Position numbers and translations under genes: made by a program. Of a DNA stretch of 32,093 nucleotides, positions 21,851 through 32,084 are shown piece by piece. The notes under the pieces are model-generated. The model was not told where the DNA came from. It did not search any database and saw only the letters and a program-made list of their open reading frames with translations. Positions within the stretch are counted from its first letter, which is position 1. Every line of letters begins with the position of its first letter. Source of the stretch: Temnopleurus reevesii (taxonomy: Eukaryota > Echinodermata > Echinoidea > Temnopleuroida > Temnopleuridae); NCBI GenBank assembly GCA_036244855.1, contig BQKZ01000492.1, positions 47,713-79,805 on the forward strand, read 5' to 3'.

Positions 21851-22419
21851 TTTACTATGATAACACAAATGATTTGAATATGAGATCTCATATTGCACAG
21901 TCTGCCTAAACTTCGGGAAAATTCAGAAGCATAAAATTTGCAGAATGTATTGCGATTTTCACATCTTTAAAATTTAAGGAAAAAAAATATTCAAATAATT
22001 GAGATCAATGTAAATTTTACATAAACGAGTCATAAAAATGATCTATTCAGATTGTCATACAGATCTCAGAAGATATTGAAAAAGAGAAAAATTTATGAAT
22101 TATAGATTAATCTATAGAGAAGAAAAAGGCAAGTTAAGGTCAAAATGCATTAGCTTACCAGACAGGAAGGGGGTTTAATATAGAAAATGTTCTCTGCATA
22201 TTAATCATGATCGCGTTCTATACCATGCAAAAAATGTGACTGCTTATGACGCTGCATGAAAAATTTAGGAGATTTAAGAGGGATATGTGCTTAAAGGTCA
22301 TGTTCAATAATAGCAAGGGTCACATATGAAAGTGTTTGGACTTTAAAGGGCAAATCCTTCCCAATCAAACGGCTCGCCTCTGCCGGCCGAGCTTTACTGC
22401 GTTGCTGCAGGGTAGACCA

Positions 22420-23010
22420 GCGAGGAGAAAGAGATGGGGAAAGGAGGCAGGGGTAGAGAGAGAGCAATGGAAGATAGGAAAATGAGAGTCAGTCAGAGAG
22501 GGAACTGGTAGAGAGAGAGAGCGGAAGTAGGAGAGGTAGTAGGGAGGGGGGAATGTAAGCGGAAGCAAGGAGAATAAGGGAAGGGGAGGAGAGTAAGTGG
22601 AAGGAAGGGGTGTACATGTAAGAGGATAGTGGGTGAGGGAGGACGAGGGAGGGAGGGGGAGGGAGGGGAAGAAGGGAGTGGTGGAGAGATGGGAAATATA
22701 GGGAGACAAAGTAATAGGAGGAAGAGTATGATAATGGAGGAGGCGGGGAGGCAGGGAGGGAGGCAGGGAGGGAGGGAGGCAGGGAGGGAGAAAGAGAGTC
22801 AGGATTAGAGTAAGGGAGAGAATTGGAGGAGTGAGAGGGTAACAGGGGACGTGAGAATAGAGGGAGGGGGAAAGGGGTCCACAAGAGGAAGGGTGGAGGG
22901 TTGAAGAGGAAGGAGGGGAGGTACCTGCATAATGTGGCACATTAGTGGACCAAGGTGTACTAGAAAGAAAAAACAAGAAAAAGGGAGAGAGGAGGAAAGA
23001 AAGAAAGAAA
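22420..23010 (+). repeat. Purine-rich (GGA/GGGA) low-complexity tract
   Basis: About 590 bp are almost all A and G on the plus strand, with many GGGAGG words and few T or C. The opposite strand therefore reads as Ser/Pro/Leu-rich open frames of 131-244 residues, which are composition artefacts. It is followed directly by a C-rich pyrimidine run at 23038-23068. Confidence 0.9.
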
Positions 23011-23017
23011 AAAAAAC

Positions 23018-23490
23018 AGACTGGTATAAACAAATTTCTCCTCCCCCCCCCCACCCCCACCCCTCCTCTAACAAACCCAACCAAATCTAATGAATACAAT
23101 GCTAAGACTGGAAGATGCTATTAAACAACCAATCAAAGAGTTTTATAATGTCATCAACCCTACTGTCATGGCTCCCGAAGCTAAGACAAAGAGAGAATGA
23201 GGGAAAGAACGAAATTGGGACAAGCAAAAATGAAAGACAGAGAGATAGAAAGAAAGAAACAGACTGGTATAAACAAATTTCTCCTCCCCCCACCCCCACC
23301 CCTCCTCTAACAAACCCAACCAAATCCAATGAATACAATGCTAAGACTCAAAGATGCTATTAAACCACCATTCAAAGAGTTTTATAATGTCATCAACCCT
23401 ACTGTCATGGCTCCCGAAGCTAAGACAAAGAGAGAACGAGGGAAAGAACGAAATTGGGGCAAGCCGAAATGTCATGGCTATTCATTGGAA
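23018..23490. repeat. Tandem duplication, 240-bp period
   Basis: CAGACTGGTATAAACAAATT recurs 240 bp later. Each copy continues with a CTCC/ACCCC pyrimidine run, AACAAACCCAACCAAATC, AGATGCTATTAAAC and GTCATGGCTCCCGAAGCTAA. Similarity is very high, with a few substitutions and differing C-run lengths. The second copy stops at about 23465. Confidence 0.85.
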
Positions 23491-24639
23491 AGCTGGACTT
23501 TCATCATATGTGTACAATGTACCTTGGCATATATGAAGTATTGCTGACATGTAGATTTAAAACATTTTTTGTCTCTTATGTTTCGTTGTTTTGAATTCTA
23601 GCCAAGACGGTGTTGTACTTGTACCTTCCAAAACATGAAGAAGGGCAGAATCATTAAACAGATGAACCAAATGATTTCTCAAGAGAAAAAATGTTCGGTT
23701 ATTCTTATAGAGATGGTAACCCGTCCAAAATATGCATTGTGCATTTTCATAATGTTCATAAATTCAAGGCTTTGATTACAAATGCAGTAAGTATGTGTAC
23801 TTGACTACTGTAATAAACCAGAAGTCTGCACACAAGACTTTCATAAGCAGCTGAAAGATGACGTGAAAAGTTCTTTTTTGACATTAATTGACACAATATG
23901 GGTAAATAATATGCTTTCGGTAACCATCATGATATTCCAGGTTTACCTGAATATTTCTTTACATATTTCCCTGAAAATAAATGCCTGCATAACAATGTAA
24001 ATGAGTTTCTATCAATTTTCCTTACCATTCCTAAAATTTATTTCCTGTGCCTCAAGGACTTCTTTTACCCATCTATGTAGGAATTTACATAAATAACTTT
24101 ACAAAGATTTATGTAGTAAAAATACCTATTCTATTCAATGTATTTCCTGCATCCAAAGATTCTACATCCAAAATAAATTTGATCAACATAGAAAAAAAAT
24201 ACAACCTGAATAACATGAAAAAATACACAAAAGAGGGGGATATAAATAAACTTTCTTGCACAACACCTTAAACTTTCTTTGCCAAAGTTTTCCAAGACAA
24301 ATCATCAAATTTCTTTGATAAGATAAGCATTAAGGATATCATTTATTAGTTGAAATACATACAGGGAGGATATGGGGGAGAACAGGGGAAACGTAGTTGA
24401 AAGATTTCGGGAGGATATGAGTTGAATGTTCTTCCCCGTATTACATGCGCCCCACAGCCATACCATGACAAATATATGTACTAGATGTACTAACATATGA
24501 AGGCATTCATAGCTAAAGCGTAGCAAGTGTGTCACACAGATGCATAAACAAGAACAATTGATAGTAAAAACTTTTTAGTTGCATTAGCGAGTCATTTATT
24601 TACTTATGGATTTTTTGTTTAATTTTCTTAAAGTCCTTG

Positions 24640-25190
24640 AAGATGTAAATTTATGATTTTTTCACAATATTCTTTTGATATTCATACTACATGTTTATTG
24701 TAGTGAGGAAGGTGTTAATATTCTTTGTAACTACATTGATTATGGATTTACCTACATAAATTCAGATGTGAATGTGCTGGGTGCAATCTACTTTTATTCT
24801 CCCCAAAAATGTGAAATAAAAATATAAATGAACACTTTTCACTCTCTGGATCATTTCAAGAATCATCTTTTATCTTTAATTTCAGGTTTTGACCAACATC
24901 TCAACTATTTAAAGCNCTATGACTATTCTTTAAAATGTATGTGCATTAATTTACAATATCTTTTTGATCTTCATACTTCATGTACGTTGAAGGGAGCAAT
25001 GTATCCAATTTTTTACTGTAAATCTACTTAAATTCAGACTTTAATGTGCTGTGTGTAATCTAATTTTCTTTCAGAAAGAAATATGAAATAAAGATATGAA
25101 TGAACACTTTCTCTCTTAATAGATCACTTCAAGAATCAGTTTTTTTATCTTTAATTTCAGGGTTTGACCAACATCTCAACTATTTACTGT
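24640..25190. repeat. Tandem duplication, ~275-290-bp period, containing an N
   Basis: GAAATAAAAATATAAATGAA at about 24810 corresponds to GAAATAAAGATATGAATGAA at about 25085. TTTGACCAACATCTCAACTA occurs at about 24887 and 25164. The blocks before each also match. An N lies at 24916 inside the first copy. Confidence 0.8.
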
Positions 25191-25829
25191 ACACATTACG
25201 ACTCTTTCAACAACAAAAAATGAAATACTTTCAATATGTAATCAGAACAAAAAGGGTATTTCCACAGCATATAACTACTTCTTGGAAAAAGTCAACTACA
25301 AAAGCTTGATAAATCTGCTTTCACTTTAATATTTTAGACTTTTTAAGGAATTAACAAGGGCCTCAACAATGTATAAAAGCAATGCAATTGTTTATAAAGG
25401 AAGCCAAATGTTACTTTATATCTTGCGACACAATCGTCATGAAACTGGACCTTCAAGATTTATGCATTTCCTTCCTTTATAAGACCGGGAATGAATCAGT
25501 CTCGTGGAGTTGACTCATAATCATCTAAGAAATTCACACCATTTTGTAAATCCCTTTTCGTCCCAAGAACTTCTGAATTGTCAGTGGAAATAATACAGTG
25601 TCTTTCGTATGTGGTTAGAGTTATTTTAGGCATATGTCTATTCTAGTGAAAGGATATTACATCGGTTATATCACGGTTCCTTTTGCCATCTGCAGAATAT
25701 AAAATATCATACTTCAATAAATTATCACAATTTGCTCAAAACTTTCAGTTTGTTCAACTGGTTTTTATTTTTTTCATGGACAACATGCTACGTCCAGGAG
25801 GTATCCCCATATTGATGTTTACACATGAA

Positions 25830-26428
25830 TCAAAAGGGGACTCACCCCTAAGAATTATTGTGCTGTCGGTAAATGGAAAAAAATAGATGAACAAACAGTG
25901 AAAAACTGTGAACAAAATCAGAAGATCCTTTACAAAGCTACGAGTTTTCAAAATCTCAATGATAACACGATCCCTGCAACTGGTGGGATCCATGCAATTG
26001 GCAACTTTGATGGAATCTGCAAGGAATTGTTAGAGCTCTCCATTCATTTTATACACAAAATATTACAATTTTCTTTGCTTTCTCAAGACAATCAACAAAA
26101 CATTTCTTTCTCCGTTTTAACAAATAATTCCTCTATCAATTCTCCATGTACATTAGAAAGAATCATCTTGAACCCTTATTTCAAATTTGACATTCGTCTC
26201 TTTTTAAAAGTGAACGAAGAGTTGTCCGCAAGAATGTCATAGATTCAGTAGAAGATCTATGCCAATCGCACAGATCTCCTTCAGTGAAAGGCATCGCGGT
26301 ATCATTGAGGCTTTGAAAATTCATAACTTTTTAACAACTTATCCAATTTCGTTCAAACTTCCAGTTTATTAATCAGATTTTTCTTCATTTCATGAGCACC
26401 AGACATCCAGAGGTTGGTTCCCCTTTAA
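25830..26428. mobile_element. TTAA-type inverted-repeat element, ~600 bp
   Basis: The right end is TTAA at 26425-26428. Its reverse complement, AAAGGGGAACCAACC, pairs with AAAAGGGGACTCACCCC at the left, where the target word has decayed to TCAA. The arms stay similar inward (AAGAAAAAT, GAATTTTCAAA, CTCAATGAT). A piece of another copy's end (CCAGGAGGTATCCCC) lies at about 25700-25820. The right end is 25 bp below the FNDC3 exon copy 1 donor. Confidence 0.65.
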
Positions 26429-26453
26429 ATTATTCAAAGTTTTCTGAACTTAC

Positions 26454-26954
26454 CTTGGCGAGGTGAAAGATCCCCATTGGAGCCTTGGTGTGGAGGGTGC
26501 TGATGATGGTTGGAGGTACACGTGGCCGGTGGAAACCGCTGAATGTGCATCGGCGTAGGATGAACACCGGTGCCCATGAACACCGTCGGTACATGGGTGT
26601 GCATGTGCGCCGGCGGGATGCCCGCGGCGTTGGGGTACGCCCCTAACATGTGAGGGGGGTAGACCTGCTGGTTCCCGGGCGGCGCCGGCTGAAACATCGG
26701 TGGCTGCTGGTAGATTTGCTGCGGCACCGGCGCAGCGGCCGGCGCCTGGTTTGGGTTGGGGTACACCGGTGCCTGGTTGATGGCGTCGCGGTTGTCCTGC
26801 TGTACCGGCAGCTGCATGGGCATCGACTGCATCGGCGCCGGGGGCTGGAGGGGTAGGTTGTTGGCCATGGTTTGGACGGGGCCGTGCCCAGTTTTGACCA
26901 TGTGAATTTGAGGAGGGGTGGGGGAATTGGATAGGAGTTGTACTAGCGTTGGGC
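26454..26954 (-). CDS. FNDC3: FNDC3 proline/glutamine-rich exon, copy 1 (duplicate)
   Basis: This is a second copy of the exon at 28151-28651, displaced by exactly 1697 bp with no indel. It has the same acceptor and a slightly different but good donor, GTAAGT. I count nine substitutions, at 26476, 26479, 26554, 26557, 26644, 26646, 26656, 26734 and 26751. All nine are synonymous, so the proteins are identical. The copies also share 139 bp of intron above the acceptor, with two differences. Because the exon is phase 1-1, a transcript could contain either copy or both without a frameshift. It could be a real duplicated or mutually exclusive exon, or the second haplotype placed in tandem by an assembler; the N at 27095, next to the end of homology, favours the artefact. 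Confidence 0.75.
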
Positions 26955-27096
26955 CTGAAGAAAAGATAATAATAGTCAGCCTAAAAAGTTATGATCATTA
27001 TATTACTAACTAAATATTCAAATTATATTATCACAGGAGAAATGAATATGTCATATCGAACTACAAAATAATCATAGGAATATTTCTACAGATTNT

Positions 27097-27330
27097 GGCC
27101 CTGTGACCTTTGACCTTTGACCCACTGACCCCAAAATCTAATCAGTTTATCCTCACATGGTTATACATACTTGAGCCAAGTTTGGTCAAAATCCGTCCAG
27201 CGGTTCTGAACTTATCGCGGTAACAAGGTCCGGACGGACGGACGCACGCACGCACGCACGCACGCACGGACGGACAACCCGAAAACATAATGCCTCCGGC
27301 ACCACCTTACGGTGGCGGAGGCATAATAAA
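27097..27330. mobile_element. Hairpin-ended repeat with GACG/CACG tetranucleotide tract
   Basis: It opens with CTGTGACCTTTGACCTTTGA. It continues through TTGGTCAAAATCCGTCCAGC, has a tetranucleotide GACG/CACG tract (about 27235-27275), and ends in a hairpin (27290-27324) pairing ATGCCTCCG with CGGAGGCAT and CCACC with GGTGG around a TTAC loop. It starts right after the N at 27095, where the homology between the exon copies stops. Other boundaries are uncertain. Confidence 0.65.
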
Positions 27331-27551
27331 TTTGCACAAGGGAAATATCAGTATTGGCATAATACAATTTACAGTTACATAAAAATGTATATTCTTTGCT
27401 AAAATCTGGGCGCTTTACTACACACCATGTTTACCAACAGGAATTTAAATACAATATAACTTAGAATACATTTGGGATATAAACTTGGTTCATGTTTCAG
27501 ACTAACCAAGGAACCAACTCCTGTTACAACAAATGTTATGGAACCAGTGAC

Positions 27552-27725
27552 CAGGGCGGTGTTTTACCAAGATAAGAAAGCAATAAGAACAAGTTTACGC
27601 ATGACTGGTACCAGTTCTTGTGCCGAGTGGTCGAGAATGGTACATGTATTACACTGGTTAACGTACACCAGTCTTTCTTAAAGTCGTGCGTAACTTTAGG
27701 AACAACTTGATGAAACACTGCCCAG
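27552..27725. mobile_element. hAT-like inverted-repeat element, ~174 bp
   Basis: The left end is CAGGGCGGTGTTTTACCAAG; the reverse complement of the right end is CTGGGCAGTGTTTCATCAAG. Further in, AGTTTACGCATGACTGGT matches AGTTACGCACGACT. The CAGGGC-type end is common in hAT elements. I see no 8-bp target duplication. Confidence 0.6.
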
Positions 27726-27789
27726 TTGCATGAAATGGCCATACATGTAGCTACATGCATGTACCTCGTCCTTCAATAGGTCAGTTAAT

Positions 27790-27920
27790 AGAAATGATCC
27801 CATTTGCATAAATTACTTGTTGCTATGTCAGGCGAGCCACAGGCTATTCATCAGGATGTCAATAACAATCCATTATCAAGTGCGCATAATATTTGCATCT
27901 ATTGGTAAACCCACCTATTA
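27790..27920 (-). repeat. Dispersed repeat family D1, reversed copy
   Basis: The reverse complement contains GGTTTACCAATAGATGCAAA, then GCTCGCCTGACATAGCAACA and AGTAATTTATGCAAA, matching the leader and body of the copies at 9.7, 13.2 and 20.4 kb. Confidence 0.7.
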
Positions 27921-27930
27921 AAAAAATGTG

Positions 27931-28107
27931 TTAAGGGGAACCCACCCCTGGAATCATCCTGCTCTCGGTGAAGAAAAAATGTGGGAGAATGAACTGTGAA
28001 ACATCGGGCAAAGTTCTGACAATCTGCGCAAAAATTCAAATTTCTAATATCTCAGTGACACATTATTCACTGCCAGCATTCTGCTTTCAGGGGAGGGATC
28101 ACCTTAA
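27931..28107. mobile_element. Short TTAA-flanked MITE, 177 bp
   Basis: It runs from TTAA at 27931-27934 to TTAA at 28104-28107. The left end is TTAAGGGGAACCCACCCCTG; the reverse complement of the right is TTAAGGTGATCCCTCCCCTG. The left arm also matches the ends at 26428 and 30876 (GGGGAACC.ACC.CTGGA). It ends 43 bp below the exon copy 2 donor. Confidence 0.75.
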
Positions 28108-28150
28108 TTAAGTTTACACATTTTAAAATGTAATACATGTATGAACATAC

Positions 28151-28651
28151 CTTGGCGAGGTGAAAGATCCCCGTTAGAGCCTTGGTGTGGAGGGTGCTGA
28201 TGATGGTTGGAGGTACACGTGGCCGGTGGAAACCGCTGAATGTGCATCGGGGTCGGATGAACACCGGTGCCCATGAACACCGTCGGTACATGGGTGTGCA
28301 TGTGCGCCGGCGGGATGCCCGCGGCGTTGGGGTACGCCCCCAGCATGTGAGGCGGGTAGACCTGCTGGTTCCCGGGCGGCGCCGGCTGAAACATCGGTGG
28401 CTGCTGGTAGATTTGCTGCGGCACCGGCGCGGCGGCCGGCGCCTGGTTGGGGTTGGGGTACACCGGTGCCTGGTTGATGGCGTCGCGGTTGTCCTGCTGT
28501 ACCGGCAGCTGCATGGGCATCGACTGCATCGGCGCCGGGGGCTGGAGGGGTAGGTTGTTGGCCATGGTTTGGACGGGGCCGTGCCCAGTTTTGACCATGT
28601 GAATTTGAGGAGGGGTGGGGGAATTGGATAGGAGTTGTACTAGCGTTGGGC
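28151..28651 (-). CDS. FNDC3: FNDC3 proline/glutamine-rich exon, copy 2 (5'-proximal)
   Basis: The exon is 501 nt. The acceptor is a pyrimidine-rich stretch ending TTCTTCAG just above 28651, and the donor GTATGT follows 28151. It starts with two bases of a codon and ends with one, so it is symmetrical (phase 1-1). The encoded ~166 residues are low-complexity, rich in Pro, Gln, Met, Ala and His, with runs such as QQIYQQPPMFQPAPPGNQQ and HHQHPPHQGS. I see no folded domain. In vertebrate FNDC3 proteins a proline-rich, probably disordered N-terminus precedes the charged segment and Fn3 repeats, which fits this position. The exon is clearly more GC-rich than the flanking introns. An open frame continues a little into the intron on both sides but is not expected to be used. 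Copy 1 encodes exactly the same residues. Confidence 0.82.
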
Positions 28652-30044
28652 CTGAAGAAAAGATAATAATAGTCAGCATAAAAAGTTATGATCATAATAT
28701 TACTAACTAAATATTCAAATTATATTATCACAGGAGAAATGAATATGTCATATCGAACTACAAAATAATCATAGGAATATTTCTACAGATATGACATCGC
28801 AAAAAATATGTTTGCACAGATATGTATAAAAAGCAATGATAACTATCAACAAATTAATATTCTGATATGTATGGTCCCATACATACAAAAATTTGATGAC
28901 ATTTTAAATCATTAAAATTATTTATACAAACTACAAATTGTAGCACAAAAAAAAAACATACAAGTAGATTGAGTGATCAATTCTGCAATGCTGTACATAC
29001 ACGGAAGTGCATCATACAATAACATGTCTTCTATTGTAAACTTTGCATAGGGCATTCACATTATGCGTAGAGCCTACATTGAATATATGTCCTATCATCA
29101 ATGGACAATATTGGCCAAATATAGAAATGATATCATATTTGTACACCTCAAAAACAACCATTAGCCTCTTTAATAAATACTACATCAGAAGTACAAAAAT
29201 AACTTACGACTTTTACTAAAATCATGCACTTATTCTTACTTCAAATTCTCAAGCTGAGTTCACAGAACTTTACCTTGTAGATATCGTACAACAGGAACCA
29301 TAACCATAAACAATATACTGTACACGTACAGGGCTGTCGTTATGACACGTCATCGAGGCAGATACACTGTATACAACGTACCTTGGACTGCCAGTATTCC
29401 CCACATGTGTCTATTGTTGACATTGTATCGTTACCCAACGCACAATACTATTCCCTATTATTATCGTTTTGAAAAGAACTTTGATCTGTGCTGTAGCATG
29501 TATTGAATGTATCACATTCAATCTATACGGATCAAAGTCCAGATTATACAATTATCAACACAAATTTGTAAACAAAAACAAATGCATCTTCCATAAATAA
29601 AATGTACATGTAATTTTATACAAACAGTATCAATAATTTTTTGTTCAAATACTGCACATTTTTAACATGTTTGAATAGAAAGGGGATGCTCGATAGAACT
29701 CCATATCAACAAATGGAACGTTATTCCATGAAAACATAATGTGGATCAAATCATTTACCAGTTCAGAGAAAAGTTTGAGTAGACCTCTGTAAACCATACA
29801 CTCTTGCAGTGTGTCAATGTACTAAACAATATTCATAATACAATGAGGGCGACAAGTATGGTGGCCGTCATTAAACATTTTGTGCAACATAGTTGCATCA
29901 TTCTTCAACCTTCTGTGTTCTAAAAGAAACATTCCTACAATTTCCTCTTTCATTCTTCATCAATTCTTTGGTACAGTTCCGTAACCTTTCATGATTAGCA
30001 CTTTGTGCGGACACTGCACAAACACAATAGGGGAGTTTCCTAGA

Positions 30045-30130
30045 GGACTTTAATGTATAACACTCTGAGCAGAGGGGACAAAGGACTGGGACAAAATAAA
30101 CAACATCATTCAGACATTCACAATATATTC
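30045..30130. repeat. GGGACAAA-family repeat fragment
   Basis: GAGGGGACAAAGGACTGGGA and CAAAATAAACAAC match 30372-30410 and, in part, 9565-9600. Confidence 0.6.
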
Positions 30131-30361
30131 ATGGTCACAAAAGAAAATTGCTTCCCTGCTCAATCACTGAACATATGTGACACTTGTTTAATATTTCTCC
30201 ACAGAAAAAGAGGGAAGGACATTTCTTGTATGTACCTCTTGCTCTATGTATTGTGAATACTTGATTGGAAGTTGTTCAATTTATCCAATTCCTTTATCCC
30301 TGATACTTAGCTCACAGTGAAAGCGCTTTCACACAATAGTGTTAAATCTGGCAGGTATTCC

Positions 30362-30945
30362 AGGGGTATTCCAGCAAAAGGGACAAACTTTCGGACAAAA
30401 TAAACAACTTTATTTAAGCATTCATAATAGCTAGGCACACACAACAGAAATTTCCATTGCTCTTAATAGTCTGAAGAAATGTATCAATCAGGCTGCAAGC
30501 AATAGACAGAGGCATTATTTTCTTTTGTGTCCGTACAGGGGAATTTCGCCCAGACATTATCTCATCGAGTATATTATGGACATTTTGATTCTCCATGCAT
30601 TTCGGAATGAATTTTGTCGATTTATTGTCTACTTTTCTAGAAAGAAGAAAACGTGAAATTCTGTGTACAAAGTGAACGGAGAGTTCTCCATGTTGGCAGC
30701 CATTTTGTGCCTGTACGTTGTCAATTTAAGGAGCCCACGAGGGGTTTAACTCAAAACTTTGAAAATTCATAACTATTGAATGGATTGTTGGATTTTGCTC
30801 AAATTTTCAGTTTCATCATTGTATTTTTCTTTATCCACTGAGAGAGCATCAATGTCTGGGTGAAGGTCCCCTTTAACGCTAGTGTGAAGGCCTGAATAGT
30901 ATTATTTACTTTGTCCAAAATCATTTATCCCTAGTGTATTCCAGG
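30362..30945. mobile_element. Composite inverted-repeat element
   Basis: The left end (30362-30410) contains TATTCCAGCAAAAGGGACAA and GGACAAAATAAACAA. The reverse complement of 30897-30945 contains GGAATACACTAGGGATAAAT and GGACAAAGTAAATAA, similar in order and spacing. Inside lies a reversed TTAA-type arm (30640-30876) matching 691-920. This is either one family whose arms I split wrongly or an insertion of one element into another. Confidence 0.5.
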
Positions 30946-32044
30946 GTTCCTAGGGTCTGCCATAGGGGGGGGGACAAACAATAGGGATTAAACTGCGCCC
31001 ACTTTGCTTCATGTATTGCATTCAAAGGAAGGGATTACTTAAAAGGTTGGGTTTTTGTGTCCAGAGTTAATATAATTCTTCAGATTTACAAATTCGTGGG
31101 TCATTGAAAAATGGGTGACTGACCATGTGCATACAGCACACTCTATACTGTACGTAACAGGCACTTTCCTATCATGCATACAGTTCCGTTATGGAACCTA
31201 AATCCTTCGGGGGCTTTTGCTATCAAGTGGGCCAAGACGTGAAAAGGCCTCACCTAACGACACTCTGAAATTGGCCACACTTCTTTTCTTTTTGGGGGGG
31301 GTTTACTTTCCATTCAGATAATTAAAAAAATCATTACAAGAAATTCATGCTCTTAAAGAGTCTTATTGCCATTTTTGGCCCTTAGGTAATAATTTTCTAG
31401 TACACAGTACAAAAACAGTCATACCGTTTCTGACGGAAATTTTATTTGGGGAGTTTCTAATGTCCTGGTAATTAAGTCTGAATTTTATTTCAGTCAATTT
31501 TTTCATACACATGTCCATGGAAGTTGCATGGTCAAAACCAGAAAAATAGAAGAAAAAAAACGCTATTTTACCAGAATGGCATTCTCGGACTACCAAACAA
31601 TTACTGTACAAGCTGAAATATTTGTAGGTGATTTATTTCCAGTTTAACAAATTTTGCAAAAATTTCCACTCATAATAATGACAATAGACTTGTGTAATAT
31701 AATTTTTCACAATGTCAAAACAACAACCAACTAGTACATGTGTACATATAATGTCAGAAATAAAGTGAATTACCTATAATTTATGTACACTAAAATAGTA
31801 GCATTTACAGTACCTTGTATCATACTTGACCAGCTCCAATACCCTTTTTCTGGACAATATACGAGTTTACTCATCTACCCCTTCCATTTACAGCACTGGG
31901 AAAGAGGAAAGGGGGGGGGGTCAAAATGCATCTGATCATGAACTCCAAACCAGATGCTGTCCATGCGCACTATAATTACCCATGCATCATCCCAGCAATT
32001 CCCATTATCTGGACTACACATTAGCATTTAGCCATTTAGCACAC

Positions 32045-32046
<2 letters not shown>

Positions 32047-32084
<38 letters not shown>
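32047..32084. repeat. Poly-C run (38 C)
   Basis: This is an uninterrupted C tract close to the window's right end. Its length may be inaccurate because such runs are hard to sequence. Confidence 0.9.

Larger units (their letters stand above)
19449..26453 (-). other. FNDC3 intron (about 7.0 kb)
   Basis: This intron separates the charged-helix exon from the nearer proline-rich exon. It holds a tRNA-like repeat, a ~410-bp tandem array, a long purine tract with a 240-bp duplication, a ~275-bp tandem duplication and a TTAA-flanked element. I see nothing in 19450-20300, 21860-22370, 23500-24600 or 25200-25690. Confidence 0.75.
3661..28651 (-). other. FNDC3: FNDC3 homologue, partial gene (internal exons)
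   Basis: This is the span of the recognisable part of the gene, read right to left. Joining the exons across the introns keeps one open frame: the proline-rich exon ends with one base of a codon, the next exon supplies two bases, and the same holds at the following junction. The product order is a Pro/Gln-rich N-terminal part, a basic charged segment, a Ser/Pro linker and the start of a fibronectin type III (Fn3) domain. This is the layout of vertebrate FNDC3A and FNDC3B, which are membrane-anchored proteins with many Fn3 repeats. The start codon, any earlier exons and all later Fn3 repeats lie outside the window. FNDC3A versus FNDC3B cannot be decided; invertebrates may have one ancestral gene. 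Confidence 0.8.

Noticed and set aside
22365..23099. 244-residue Ser/Pro/Leu-rich open frame on the minus strand
   Set aside because: It is the complement of the purine tract; a TCC/CCT repeat translates without stops. Three overlapping frames are equally open.
28174..28695. Other open frames over the proline-rich exon (173 residues minus strand, 123 residues plus strand)
   Set aside because: They are shadows of the GC-rich FNDC3 exon. The chosen frame is the one conserved by nine synonymous changes between copies and the one that joins the next exon in phase.
29470..29545. Imperfect inverted repeat around ACTTTGATC and GATCAAAGT
   Set aside because: The outer 9-10 bases pair but the inner part aligns only with gaps; too weak to call an element without other copies.
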